Assembly (NCBI GenBank): GCA_019056595.1
Contig: CP036163.1
Span: 1,302,001 to 1,366,000, forward strand
Direction of reading: 5' to 3'
Source: Pectobacterium atrosepticum
GTDB lineage: Bacteria > Pseudomonadota > Gammaproteobacteria > Enterobacterales > Enterobacteriaceae
Length of the DNA stretch: 64,000 nucleotides
This document shows positions 1-9,779 of the stretch, one piece after another; positions within the stretch are counted from its first letter, which is position 1; the number at the start of each line of letters is the position of its first letter. The notes under the pieces are model-generated. The model worked only from the letters and a program-made list of their open reading frames with translations, did not search any database and was not told the DNA's origin. Position numbers and translations under genes: made by a program.

Positions 1-7
1 TCATCCT

Positions 8-130
8 TCAGAATTTTTGATATTCAAAATGCACTTTTAAACTCATGCTTTCATCAACAGAGGTCCATGCAACGATGGTTACCGCCAGAAAGAGATAAAG
101 GAAAAAAAGACGAATGGCAGTTTTCATCAT
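8..130 (-). CDS. dltX: DltX-like small membrane protein of the D-alanylation operon
   Basis: A 40-residue ORF too short for routine gene calling. Its ATG overlaps the dltD stop as ATGA, so the two are probably translationally coupled. It has a short basic N-terminus, one hydrophobic segment (about residues 6-22), a polar stretch, and ends in HFEYQKF. This fits the C-terminal FxYxxF motif of Gram-positive DltX, the small partner of DltB and DltD in moving D-alanine across the membrane. From memory, soft-rot enterobacteria carry dltDXBAC in this order. The next gene would then be dltB, and an ATG at plus-strand 4..2 just past the stop could start it, but only four bases are visible. Length, position and C-terminal motif all agree; the function here is inferred. 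Confidence 0.8.
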   Translation of the reverse strand: MMKTAIRLFFLYLFLAVTIVAWTSVDESMSLKVHFEYQKF

Positions 131-1263
131 TTAAAACTCTCAGCAATAAATTTATCCATCGCGACCCATGCTGGCTCGGTTGGGTGCAGGCGATCCCAAT
201 TCCAACCGTTCTGATAAGGCTGCGCATACATATCAAAATAAGGAACTTTATTTTCCTCCAGCATCGACCTGATCTGGCCATCGACTGGCTGGAATTTCTG
301 GGAGTTATTAATCGCCCACGGATTAATCGGATCGACAATGACGACAAACTGGGCGTTGCGCGCTTTAAGCAATTTAATCGTCGCCCGTAATGCCTCCATT
401 TGCGCAGGAACAATCGGCGCATTGTCCCACTCTTCCGGTGTTTGATCGTCGGCAAAAACAGTCTTATCCATCCACAACGTGGCGACGCTTTGCTGACGCG
501 ACTTATTCAACTCATGAGCCTGAGTCAGTTCGCGATCCCAGTCAGGCGCAACATTGGTCGTTGACGTGTGAGGCCACGGTTGCGTGGGTTGCGGGACAAT
601 ACGTAGCATCGCCAGCCAGTAGTTTTTTATCAGCTCACAGAAATTAGCAAATTGATAACTCACTTCCTGCCAAATAATTTGTGGGTGCCAGCCATAGACT
701 TTCATTTGGCCGAAAGTTAAATGGCTGATATCTTCTTTATCGATATGTTGTAAGTAATTGACCATAAAAGGACGCGTTTGGTCATCCTTCATCAGCGGAT
801 TAAAAATAGATGCTGGGAAATTGTTGGCAAAAATTGACGGCGGAATGCCGTCTGAATAAAAGCTATCGGGTGCCAGAAGCAAAACAACTTTACTGTTAGC
901 GTTAAGCTCGTTTTTAAAACGCGAGAGCAGTAAAAAATGCGTGACGCTATCGACATAACTATCGCCATAGGCCACTACCGGACGATGTAACTGGTTATTA
1001 AAGTAATTATATACTGCGTAATGTTCGTCTTCAGATGTCGACACTTCAGAAGCACCGAGAAAGAAAATCGCATTTCCCTGTAAGGCATGGGAAATGGTGG
1101 CTATTTTTTCCCTTTGTTCTTTTGGCGTTCCTTCCATGGTGTTAATCAGTGGCTGGAATGTTAGCGCCGGATCAAAGCTCGTCACCAGCGGGGGAACGCT
1201 AAGAAACAGGATGGCGAGGGTAGCCATCAGGATATGTAGGCAGAGAGTATTTTTGATTTTCAT
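127..1263 (-). CDS. dltD: DltD-family D-alanyl transfer protein
   Basis: A 378-residue protein with an N-terminal membrane anchor or uncleaved signal (residues about 8-28) and an SGNH-like extracytoplasmic domain. The FFLGASEVS block (near residue 70) supplies the nucleophile serine, and DRLHPTEPAW near the C-terminus carries the Asp/His pair typical of DltD. In Gram-positives DltD works with DltB and DltX to transfer D-alanine from DltC to teichoic acid on the outer side of the membrane. Gram-negatives lack teichoic acid, so the acceptor here is unknown. It appears to be the first gene of a leftward operon and overlaps dltX. No strong ribosome binding site precedes the ATG at 1263, so the start could shift slightly. 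Confidence 0.85.
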   Translation of the reverse strand: MKIKNTLCLHILMATLAILFLSVPPLVTSFDPALTFQPLINTMEGTPKEQREKIATISHALQGNAIFFLGASEVSTSEDEHYAVYNYFNNQLHRPVVAYGDSYVDSVTHFLLLSRFKNELNANSKVVLLLAPDSFYSDGIPPSIFANNFPASIFNPLMKDDQTRPFMVNYLQHIDKEDISHLTFGQMKVYGWHPQIIWQEVSYQFANFCELIKNYWLAMLRIVPQPTQPWPHTSTTNVAPDWDRELTQAHELNKSRQQSVATLWMDKTVFADDQTPEEWDNAPIVPAQMEALRATIKLLKARNAQFVVIVDPINPWAINNSQKFQPVDGQIRSMLEENKVPYFDMYAQPYQNGWNWDRLHPTEPAWVAMDKFIAESFK

Positions 1264-1735
1264 TATAAAGTAAGACTACATGATATTTATTGTTTGAAAT
1301 TTGTGAATTTTTATCTTCACGGTAAATCGATCCCTGTATTTTTGGATTATATACCAGGGTTATCTTCGATGATGAGCGTTGCTGTGTAACGGTATGTACA
1401 GTGTTTATGTCCGTCACAATAATCAGGTTAGAGACTACGTCAGGAGACGATTTCCTGTATCTTTTCTCGCTTACTCAGTCTGAACATGAGGGAGAAAGGT
1501 TCGATGGCAGGAGCCTCGAAAGTCACAGTTTACTGGTAATGCGGGGATGATTGGACTCAAGGAAACTTCGGCTATGAATAAGTGCGGGATAGCGCAATCC
1601 TTGCTTCCCTTTTAGTTAACCTGACAAATCGCTATCTTAGTGTTAATTTAATAAATTCGCAGTTTTACCGCACTCGGTATACCACCACATGTTTTGTGAG
1701 GCTACTGTTGCGCGATTGAATTTAAGATCAGGCTT
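1264..1735. other. Intergenic region without a supportable gene
   Basis: This 472-bp stretch lies between the dltD start and the cysteine-rich orphan gene and must hold the dltD promoter. Only very short ORFs occur in it (for example a 17-codon one near 1486), with no recognisable product. I see no tRNA, convincing hairpin or known operator. Confidence 0.5.
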
Positions 1736-2140
1736 ATGTGTAATTGCAAAGAACTTCCCACTAGTGTGGCTGAGATCGAACATTGGGGGCACGGCTTCCA
1801 TTTTCCGAATGCATTAACTCATAATCGGCATTTTGAAACTCTGGATAGTGAGTATTTCGAACCGCAGCTTGATTACTCAGAATTCATGTATCGCTGTACG
1901 GAATGCGGGCAAGCATGGTACATCGAGTGCACGCCAGAAGCATCCCCCTCCTCCCTATTCGCCTTAAAGGTTCGGGATACCGAATCATTACCTTCAGATA
2001 AAGAGGTAAAGTCAGCCAAAGAACACCTTTGTATTCTTGCGCACGGCGGATTCGATTCAGAAAAGTGCAGGATGGCAGGGTGCCAAAACGACAAGCTATT
2101 GGGCCGTGAACTATGCTATTTGCATCTATCTTTTCCATAA
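1736..2140 (+). CDS. Hypothetical cysteine-rich protein
   Basis: A 134-residue protein I do not recognise. It begins MCNCK, has a CTECGQAWY block near residue 55 that looks like one half of a zinc ribbon, and ends with CRMAGCQNDKLLGRELCYLH, whose Cys and His spacing could complete a metal site. There is no signal peptide or membrane segment, so it is probably cytoplasmic. It stands alone ahead of a small lipoprotein gene. The product is a guess-free 'hypothetical'; the coding call rests on length, the ordered Cys pattern and lack of a better frame. Confidence 0.6.
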   Translation: MCNCKELPTSVAEIEHWGHGFHFPNALTHNRHFETLDSEYFEPQLDYSEFMYRCTECGQAWYIECTPEASPSSLFALKVRDTESLPSDKEVKSAKEHLCILAHGGFDSEKCRMAGCQNDKLLGRELCYLHLSFP

Positions 2141-2198
2141 CGTATGGAATTGAACAGCGCTGAGCGGTAATGTATACAAAAAGCTAACAGGAGAATGT

Positions 2199-2399
2199 AT
2201 GAAATACCGTCAGGCTACTATCCATCGGCTATTGATCGCCTTGATAACCCTGTTTGTTACCGCCTGTTCCTCCAATGCGAAAAAATCCCCCACGGATGAA
2301 ACGCCGGAGTGTATGAAGTATCGCTTGATGATGACGGCCCCCTTGCCACCAGCGGAAATGATGAAGTTAAAAAATCAGTGTGAGCAGTCAAGGCATTAA
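2199..2399 (+). CDS. ChiQ/YbfN-like small lipoprotein
   Basis: A 66-residue protein with a short basic N-terminus, a hydrophobic core and a lipobox (FVTAC, Cys at residue 23), so it should be lipidated and anchored in the envelope. The mature part contains PECMKYRLMMTAPLPP and a final Cys, resembling the ChiQ (YbfN) family. An AACAGGAGAATGT ribosome binding site lies just before the ATG. In E. coli chiQ follows the chitoporin gene; no porin is next to it here. Function of the family is unclear. Confidence 0.7.
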   Translation: MKYRQATIHRLLIALITLFVTACSSNAKKSPTDETPECMKYRLMMTAPLPPAEMMKLKNQCEQSRH

Positions 2400-2538
2400 C
2401 GCGACAGTTTTTTTATCAGAGTTCAGCTAAGCTCAAACTTATTTTTATTGGACAGGGGATTACGCAAGAATAAACCTACTCCCCTAAGCAATAACGCTGG
2501 AAAATAGCAAACTTCATCACAAAAGGCGGCTATTCGCG

Positions 2539-2925
2539 TCAATTCATCACCTGTTCCAATTCACCATAGAATAAATAAGGGCGCTCATTCTCAATCCACT
2601 TTGCTTTTTTTATAACACAAATATCTTCTTCTATATAAACATCTAAACATCCAATTTCCACTGAGAATTCATTGTGTTTATATTTTGGGCCGAAGTTATG
2701 ATAGGTTATCGCGCCTTTGCCAAAATATCCCCCAATCTCTTCTCGCCATAATAACGTTATTTCTGCCTCAAACGGGCCGCTCCTCATTTTCCCTTTCAGG
2801 CTGGCAATAATTTTTTCTTTCTCAACAAAACTCCACCGCACGGCGTCAAGGCTCCAGGTATTATCGTTCACGCTAAATTCGCCGGAAAAAACGTCTACAA
2901 ATGTTTTATTGTTATCAGAATACAT
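2539..2925 (-). CDS. Hypothetical protein
   Basis: About 128 residues starting MYSDNNKTF, chosen because GGAG lies seven bases upstream of this ATG; a longer reading to 2973 lacks such a site. The protein is soluble, acidic, rich in aromatic and beta-type residues, with no signal peptide. I do not recognise a family. It is isolated between a lipoprotein gene and a LysR gene. An immunity-like or stress role cannot be argued from the sequence. Confidence 0.55.
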   Translation of the reverse strand: MYSDNNKTFVDVFSGEFSVNDNTWSLDAVRWSFVEKEKIIASLKGKMRSGPFEAEITLLWREEIGGYFGKGAITYHNFGPKYKHNEFSVEIGCLDVYIEEDICVIKKAKWIENERPYLFYGELEQVMN

Positions 2926-3085
2926 TTCATCTCCTTGAATATTCAAAATGAGTAACCCCGCAACCTTCCCCATCAGAAGCGCTTTTTCTTTCCCTAACGT
3001 ACCACATCACACACCGCGATTCATGAATGAGGTCGATAACAACATTCTGCCAGCGCCTCTTAACCAACGGGTTATCTCCGCGTTG

Positions 3086-4009
<924 letters not shown>

Positions 4010-4043
4010 TTATCTATTATACAAACTCATGAATGATATCCAT

Positions 4044-4072
4044 GTGAAACCGCCAATAATCGGCGGTTTCAC
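4044..4072. repeat. Perfect 11-bp stem-loop in the lysR-cupin divergent region
   Basis: GTGAAACCGCC (4044-4054) and its exact complement GGCGGTTTCAC (4062-4072) enclose a seven-base loop. No T-run follows on either strand. It may be part of the lysR leader or an operator. Confidence 0.6.
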
Positions 4073-4281
4073 ACTAAAAATAAGCAATGATGAATAATAT
4101 GCGCTACATTCCTCCGCGTAATTAATGAATATAATTCATAGCCTCTTTCTGATTTTACCCTCTGGTACTTCCCCATAAATCGCAGTAACGTTTTCATAGT
4201 CGCTGTCTTTCATCAACACTGAATTTTTCAATCACAGCGAATCTTTCAATAACAACTACGCTTTCCAGCAAGGAGGAAAAA

Positions 4282-4683
4282 TTGAAAATTACCCGCAGTG
4301 GTTCACACCCGTCCCAGCCTGGCCCAGACAGCTATTTTTCCGGCAACGTACGCATTGATGCGCCCTTCCAGAGCACCTCCCCCGCTCGGGTTGGCGGCGC
4401 AACAGTAACTTTTGAACTCGGTGCCCGCACGGCATGGCATACCCATCCACTCGGCCAGACGCTGATCGTCACGCAGGGTCGAGGCTGGCTTCAGGAATGG
4501 GATGGCGAGATTCAGGAGATCAATCAGGGTGATATCGTCTGGATACCCGAAGGCGTAAAACACTGGCACGGTGCGACGGCACAAACCGCCATGACCCACA
4601 TTGCTATTGCCGAATCGCTTAACGGCAGCCCGGTCGAATGGCTGGAAAAAGTCAGCGACGAGCAGTACGGGAAGTCGCGATAA
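4282..4683 (+). CDS. Cupin-domain protein ((R)-mandelonitrile lyase-like)
   Basis: A 133-residue single-domain cupin preceded by an AAGGAGGAAA ribosome binding site. The first cupin motif, [22 protein letters not shown], and the second, [11 protein letters not shown], provide the His residues that bind the metal. The family includes small metal-dependent cupins annotated as (R)-mandelonitrile lyase or quercetin-dioxygenase-like; the true substrate is usually unknown. The gene is alone on its strand and divergent from the LysR gene, which probably regulates it. Confidence 0.8.
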   Translation: MKITRSGSHPSQPGPDSYFSGNVRIDAPFQSTSPARVGGATVTFELGARTAWHTHPLGQTLIVTQGRGWLQEWDGEIQEINQGDIVWIPEGVKHWHGATAQTAMTHIAIAESLNGSPVEWLEKVSDEQYGKSR

Positions 4684-4707
4684 AGAAGAGTTGCACATCT
4701 TAGGGGT

Positions 4708-4738
4708 AAGCCACTCAGCGAGAAGCTGAATGGCTTTT
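4708..4738. terminator. Terminator between the cupin and PTS IIA genes
   Basis: AAGCCA..CAGC (4708-4719) pairs with GCTG..TGGCTT (4725-4736) and is followed by TTTT on the plus strand. It sits between two convergent genes and may serve both. Confidence 0.65.
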
Positions 4739-4757
4739 CATTTGCTCAGTAATACGG

Positions 4758-5081
4758 TTAGCGCATGTGCATATTGACGCCAGATACATCTTTCCTGAGT
4801 TCAATAATCTCTTCAGCCAGTTCACGGCACAGCATCGCATTCATCAGATGATCCTGTGCATGCACCACAATAAGTTCGAGATTGGTTTTTTCCTTACTCT
4901 GATAGCCAATAAATCCGGTCTGGATCAATTGCGCCCGATTCAGCGCCACCGCAGCCATTTTTAATAGTTCATCGACGTGATCCCACTCGCCCCGGCGAGC
5001 TGCTCTAAGTGCTTCCATTGCGCAGGAACGTGTTTCGCCAGATTTAACGATAAGCTCAATCATCCGCGTTTCTACATCCAT
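4758..5081 (-). CDS. Orphan PTS lactose/cellobiose-type EIIA
   Basis: A 107-residue all-helical IIA protein. The VVHAQDHLMNAML block carries the phosphorylated His and the metal-binding Asp of the LacF/ChbA family. It would pass phosphate from HPr to a IIB subunit, but no IIB or IIC of this family is near it. It may serve a distant cellobiose or aryl-glucoside permease, or act in regulation. It is monocistronic and convergent with the cupin gene. Confidence 0.85.
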   Translation of the reverse strand: MDVETRMIELIVKSGETRSCAMEALRAARRGEWDHVDELLKMAAVALNRAQLIQTGFIGYQSKEKTNLELIVVHAQDHLMNAMLCRELAEEIIELRKDVSGVNMHMR

Positions 5082-5413
5082 TTTTCCATCCCCCGAATAT
5101 CAGTTGCTGTGTCACCTTTTTGTCGGCCAATTAACCCCAAATTGCAGACAAGCGCACGTGACACCGAAGAAATACGGTGCATTTGTTGTATCGCTACTCA
5201 CAGCCTGCACAGTAAATATAGATGATTAATCATAATTTGTTGCTGTAAATCATGACGTTATGTCTCATTTCCGATGAAATAAATTTCGCAAACATATCGA
5301 CCTATTTTTTAATCGATGAATTTATACAATTTCACACCGTGACACGCGCTGAAATAAAGTCATAACCGAAACGTCACATTCACCGGAACCTTAATTTAAC
5401 CTTAAGAAAGCGA

Positions 5414-5441
5414 AATAATAATAACTATCATTATTATTATC
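5414..5441. promoter_or_regulatory. Fur box upstream of sfuA
   Basis: An AT-rich run of overlapping GATAAT-like hexamers with the core ATAACTATCATTATTATTAT (5421-5440), matching the Fur consensus of inverted NATAAT units. It lies about 140 bp before the sfuA start. Iron repression of the operon is inferred from it. Confidence 0.75.
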
Positions 5442-5579
5442 GATATGTAGAATTCTTTTCCGACTGCCACTACATCTCGGCCTGTGTCGCTAAATAGCCT
5501 GGCTATTATGAGCAACGCGGGGGCACCCATGTAGGTCAGCAATACGCAAACACGACAGGTATTGATAAGGGTAAATAAT

Positions 5580-6596
5580 ATGAAGCTTGGTTTTGGATTA
5601 CTGAGTTCTGCCGTTTTATTAGCTTCCGGCCTGACTCTCAGCGCATCGGCAAATGCAGCAGAAAACGATGAAGGGATTGTGATTTACAATGCCCAACATG
5701 AAAACCTGGTGAAATCCTGGGTTGACGGTTTTACCAAAGAAACGGGCATCAAGGTGACGTTACGCAGCGGCAGCGACACCGAATTGGGCAACCAACTTGT
5801 GCAGGAAGGAAAATCGTCCCCTGCCGATGTGTTTCTGACCGAAAACTCACCGTCGATGGTGCTTGTCGATAATGCCGACCTCTTTGCTCCGTTGGACAAA
5901 GCCACCCTTGCTCAGGTAGCACCTGATTATCGTCCGTCCCACGGGCGCTGGGTAGGGATTGCCGCGCGCTCTACCGTATTTGTCTACAACCCGACCAAAT
6001 TTACCGATGCACAACTACCGAAATCCTTAGCCGATCTGGCGAAGCCTGAATGGAAAGGCCGCTGGGCCGCATCTCCGTCCGGTGCGGATTTTCAGGCCAT
6101 CGTCAGCGCCTATCTAGAGCAGAAAGGTGAGAAAGCCACGCAGGAATGGCTGAAAGGCATGAAAGAGAACTTCACTGCCTACAAAGGTAACAGCACGGTA
6201 ATGAAAGCGGTGAACGCGGGCCAGATTGATAGCGGCGTGATCTTCCACTATTACCGTTTTGTCGATCAGGCTAAAACCGGCGAAAACAGTAACAACACCC
6301 AGCTGTACTACTTCAAGCACAAGGATCCGGGCGCGTTTGTCAGCATTTCCGGTGGCGGCGTGCTGGCATCCAGTAAACATGCGAAAGACGCTCAGGCCTT
6401 TATCAAATGGATCACGGGCAAACCCGGTCAGGAAATCTTGCGCACCAACGATGCGTTTGAATATGCGGTTGGCGTCAATGCGCTCTCAAACGACAAATTG
6501 GTTCCGCTGAAAGATCTGGACGCACCAAAAGTTGATGCCGCCAAGCTCAACAGCAAAAAAGTCGTAGATCTGATGACGCAGGCTGGCTTGTTGTAA
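5580..6596 (+). CDS. sfuA: Ferric iron ABC transporter, periplasmic binding protein
   Basis: About 338 residues from the ATG at 5580, chosen over 5562 because an AAGG site lies upstream and the signal peptide then starts normally (MKLGFGLLSS, cleavage after about ANA). The mature protein is an FbpA/SfuA/IdiA-type type II binding protein: it opens with IVIYNAQHENLVKSW, and the HYYRFV block holds the tandem tyrosines that bind Fe(III). It delivers iron to SfuB/SfuC. The gene is first of sfuABC, follows a Fur box, and is separated from sfuB by a stem-loop that may raise binding-protein yield. Confidence 0.9.
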   Translation: MKLGFGLLSSAVLLASGLTLSASANAAENDEGIVIYNAQHENLVKSWVDGFTKETGIKVTLRSGSDTELGNQLVQEGKSSPADVFLTENSPSMVLVDNADLFAPLDKATLAQVAPDYRPSHGRWVGIAARSTVFVYNPTKFTDAQLPKSLADLAKPEWKGRWAASPSGADFQAIVSAYLEQKGEKATQEWLKGMKENFTAYKGNSTVMKAVNAGQIDSGVIFHYYRFVDQAKTGENSNNTQLYYFKHKDPGAFVSISGGGVLASSKHAKDAQAFIKWITGKPGQEILRTNDAFEYAVGVNALSNDKLVPLKDLDAPKVDAAKLNSKKVVDLMTQAGLL

Positions 6597-6636
6597 CGGA
6601 TAGATTGTAGCGAATAGATTGTAATGATAGCGCCTT

Positions 6637-6660
6637 CGTCAGGGCATTTTCGCCCTGACG
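6637..6660 (+). repeat. Stem-loop between sfuA and sfuB
   Basis: CGTCAGGGC (6637-6645) and GCCCTGACG (6652-6660) form a perfect 9-bp stem with a six-base loop and no T-run. Its position after the binding-protein gene suggests partial termination or 3'-end protection, giving more SfuA than SfuB. Confidence 0.65.
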
Positions 6661-6736
6661 AATTATCATAAGAATGGCCGCTCAACGCGGCTTCACCGTC
6701 TAAGAATATCGTCCTGACGAGGCAACTGCAGGCAGC

Positions 6737-8314
6737 ATGACAAACGTTAGCTACAGCGAAACCACGACCTCCACCGCCTCCTCTCCGCCATTACGCAAGC
6801 CTGTCGCGTTGCTTGCGATCGTCGCTCTGGTATTATCCCTGCTGGGCTTTGTCCCGCTGGGCTTTGTGATTGGCGTAAGTATTGATACCGGCTGGGAAAC
6901 GGCTCGTGCCTTGTTATTCCGCCCACGCGTTGGCGAGCTTCTGACAAATACGGTGCTGCTGGTTGTCCTGACGCTGCCGATTTGTACGATTCTGGGCGTG
7001 CTGTTAGCCTGGCTGACGGAACGAACCACCCTGCCCGCTCGACGCCTGTGGTCCCTGTTGCTCACCGCGCCACTGGCGATTCCCGCATTTGTACAAAGCT
7101 ATGCTTGGATCAGTACCGCCCCCGGTCTGCATGGCTTACCGGCTGGCGTATTTTTATCCGTCGTCGCCTATTTACCGTTTCTTTATTTACCCTGCGCGGC
7201 GACGCTTCGGCGTCTTAACCCCGCGCTGGAAGATGTCGCGGCTACGCTGGGCGTGCCACCTATTACCGTATTTTTCCGCGTGGTGTTGCCGCAGTTAAAA
7301 CTGGCCATCGGCGGCGGGTTGCTGCTGATCGCTCTGCATCTGTTGGCGGAGTATGGCCTGTTCGCCATGATCCGCTTCGATACCTTTACCACCGCAATCT
7401 TCGATCAGTTTCAGTCAACGTTTAATGGCCCAGCAGCCAACATGCTGGCCGGTGTACTGGCGTTGCTGTGCCTGTTTCTGCTGTGTGCGGATGCCCGCGT
7501 GCGTGGCGTCACGCGCTATGCTCACGTGGGTTCCGGCGCGCCGCAGGTTGTCACACCGATTTGCTTGTCACCACTTTCTCTCTCGCTGGCGCTGCTGTTA
7601 CTGACAACGCTGGTGCTGCTGACGCTCGGCGTGCCTTTTATTACGCTGTTTCGCTGGCTAGGTTTTGGCGGCTGGGAAGTGTGGCAACGGCGTGAGTTGC
7701 TTGATGCGTTTCGCCAGACCATGACGCTGGCGCTGAGCGGTGCTGTGCTGACGACGCTGGCAGCGATCCCGATGGCCTGGCTGACCATCCGCCACCCTAA
7801 TCGCCTGTATCGGTTTTTGGAAGGGTGCAATTACATCACCAGTTCTCTGCCGGGTATCGTCGTCGCGCTGGCGCTGGTAACTACCACGATTCACGCCATC
7901 AGACCGCTCTACCAGACTGAGTTCACCGTGCTGCTGGCTTATCTGTTGATGTTCATGCCACGGGCGCTGGTTAACCTGCGCGCAGGAATAGCACAGGCAC
8001 CGGTGGAGTTGGAACAGGTCGCGGCCAGTCTGGGACGTTCACCCTTACAGACGCTAATGACCGTGACCATCCGGCTGGCGGCGCCCGGCGTCGCCACGGG
8101 GGCAACGCTTGTTTTTTTGGCGATCATCAACGAGCTAACCGCCACGCTGCTGCTGGCACCCAACGGCACGCGCACGCTGGCGACCGGGTTTTGGGCGCTA
8201 ACCAGTGAGATCGATTATCCTGCGGCGGCACCCTACGCGCTTATTCTGGTCTTACTGTCGCTGCCGTGGACCTGGTTTCTCTACACGCAATCACAAAAAA
8301 TAGCGGGGCGATAA
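6737..8314 (+). CDS. sfuB: Ferric iron ABC transporter, permease
   Basis: A 525-residue inner-membrane protein with about 12 predicted membrane segments arranged as two homologous permease halves. Each half has an EAA-type loop ([22 protein letters not shown] near 170 and [21 protein letters not shown] near 435, each split here) that contacts the ATPase. This fused two-domain form is typical of FbpB/SfuB. It forms the channel for Fe(III) delivered by SfuA. It is followed two bases later by sfuC. Confidence 0.9.
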   Translation: MTNVSYSETTTSTASSPPLRKPVALLAIVALVLSLLGFVPLGFVIGVSIDTGWETARALLFRPRVGELLTNTVLLVVLTLPICTILGVLLAWLTERTTLPARRLWSLLLTAPLAIPAFVQSYAWISTAPGLHGLPAGVFLSVVAYLPFLYLPCAATLRRLNPALEDVAATLGVPPITVFFRVVLPQLKLAIGGGLLLIALHLLAEYGLFAMIRFDTFTTAIFDQFQSTFNGPAANMLAGVLALLCLFLLCADARVRGVTRYAHVGSGAPQVVTPICLSPLSLSLALLLLTTLVLLTLGVPFITLFRWLGFGGWEVWQRRELLDAFRQTMTLALSGAVLTTLAAIPMAWLTIRHPNRLYRFLEGCNYITSSLPGIVVALALVTTTIHAIRPLYQTEFTVLLAYLLMFMPRALVNLRAGIAQAPVELEQVAASLGRSPLQTLMTVTIRLAAPGVATGATLVFLAIINELTATLLLAPNGTRTLATGFWALTSEIDYPAAAPYALILVLLSLPWTWFLYTQSQKIAGR

Positions 8315-8316
8315 TC

Positions 8317-9357
8317 ATGTTGGAACTTCATCGCGTCAGTAAAAGCTTTAACGGACGCACCGTGCTGTCTGACATTCATTTAACGTTAGAAAACAGCCGT
8401 CGCACGGCGATTGTCGGCCCATCCGGTTCAGGGAAAACCACCCTGCTGCGCCTGATTGCCGGGTTCGAAACACCGGATACCGGCGTCATTACGCTAAACG
8501 GCCAAACGCTCTGCGATAACGGGTTCTCCGTCCCTGCCCATCAGCGCAGAATTGGCTATGTCCCGCAGGACGGCGCGCTGTTTCCGCATCTCTGCATCGC
8601 GGACAACATCGCCTTTGGGCTCAAAGGCTCGAAAGCGGAAAAACAAAAACGCGTAGATGAATTGATGGCGCTGGTTTCGCTTCCCACGCATTTACAGAAA
8701 CACTCACCGCATGAAATTTCCGGTGGTCAACAGCAGCGTGTCGCACTGGCCCGCGCGCTGGCGCAGCGCCCTGCGTTGATGCTGCTGGATGAACCGTTTT
8801 CCGCGCTGGACACCGGACTGCGTGCCGCCACCCGTAAGGCGGTAATGGACGTATTGCAGCAGGCTAACGTGGCTTCGATTCTGGTGACACACGATCAGGG
8901 GGAAGCGCTGTCTTTTGCCGATAGGGTGGTCGTCATGCGTGAGGGTCAACTGTCGCAATCGGGTTCCCCCTGGGCGCTCTACCACCAGCCCAACAGTGAA
9001 GACATCGCCACTTTCCTCGGTGAAACGCTGATTCTCAATGCACAGATTGACGGTGGTAAGGCTGACTGCCTGCTTGGGCGCATCGCAGTAGATCGCCCAA
9101 CGGCAAACGGTCGAGTAAGAATCATGCTCAGGCCGGAGCAGATAACGATTCAGGATACCGAGATAACGAGCACGGCACATATGCGTGCCACTATCCGCAA
9201 CGTCGAGTTTTCCGGCTTCGTCTCTACACTGACGCTACGCATCCACAACGCAGAAGCCGATGTCATTGAACTTAAAACCGTCAGTCACGCCGCTTTCATC
9301 GTCGGCCAACAGGTTAGCCTAAGCGTGAACGGTGCCGCACACGTTTTCAGTCAATAA
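8317..9357 (+). CDS. sfuC: Ferric iron ABC transporter, ATP-binding protein
   Basis: About 346 residues from the ATG at 8317, two bases after the sfuB stop. Walker A is GPSGSGKTT (near residue 37), the signature is SGGQQQR, and Walker B is LMLLDEP followed by a switch His (THD). The C-terminal ~110 residues form the regulatory TOBE-like part seen in FbpC. It powers the SfuAB importer. The operon ends here, facing arnF. Confidence 0.9.
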   Translation: MLELHRVSKSFNGRTVLSDIHLTLENSRRTAIVGPSGSGKTTLLRLIAGFETPDTGVITLNGQTLCDNGFSVPAHQRRIGYVPQDGALFPHLCIADNIAFGLKGSKAEKQKRVDELMALVSLPTHLQKHSPHEISGGQQQRVALARALAQRPALMLLDEPFSALDTGLRAATRKAVMDVLQQANVASILVTHDQGEALSFADRVVVMREGQLSQSGSPWALYHQPNSEDIATFLGETLILNAQIDGGKADCLLGRIAVDRPTANGRVRIMLRPEQITIQDTEITSTAHMRATIRNVEFSGFVSTLTLRIHNAEADVIELKTVSHAAFIVGQQVSLSVNGAAHVFSQ

Positions 9358-9375
9358 TATCCCTCGCAGGCACAA

Positions 9376-9404
9376 GCACAGGCGGTTTACTTCGTCGCCT
9401 GTGC
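9376..9404. terminator. Stem-loop at the sfuC/arnF convergence
   Basis: GCACAGGCG (9376-9384) and CGCCTGTGC (9396-9404) form a 9-bp stem that overlaps the arnF stop codon. There is no T-run, so it may act as an RNA 3'-end structure rather than a strict intrinsic terminator. Confidence 0.5.
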
Positions 9405-9779
9405 GTCGCGGCTAACCAGCCAAACCCCGAGAAGAATAATCAGAACGCCGAGGTTTTTACGCAGGCTCATCGGTTCATTCAGCCACGGCAGAAAAACCGC
9501 AGCAAGGTAGACCACCGCATAGCTCAGACTAATCAGCGGGTAGGCACGGCTTAGCGGTAAATAGCGTAGCACCATGAACCAGCACACCATCGACAGGCCG
9601 TAGCAGATAATCCCGACCAGCACCGCGACAACAGGCCAGCCCGCCATCAGCGTGCTGAGCGATGGCCAGTGCGTCATGGAAATGCTCGGCAGCGCCAGCA
9701 TCCCGCTTTTCATTAATACCTGGGCGGCACTAGCCAACACGAGGCTGGCAACGACCCAAAAATATCCCTTGTTCGTCAT
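9387..9779 (-). CDS. arnF: 4-amino-4-deoxy-L-arabinose-phosphoundecaprenol flippase subunit ArnF
   Basis: About 130 residues from the ATG at 9779 (start MTNKGYFWV), which shares one base with the arnE stop; the longer ORF to 9830 overlaps arnE needlessly. Four hydrophobic helices of the small EamA/SMR type are evident. With ArnE it is thought to flip undecaprenyl-phosphate-L-Ara4N to the periplasmic face for ArnT. It is the last gene of arnBCADTEF. Confidence 0.9.

Noticed and set aside
1430-1630. Short ORF and possible small RNA before the cysteine-rich gene
   Set aside because: Only a 17-codon frame with no homology I recognise, and no terminator hairpin to define an RNA.
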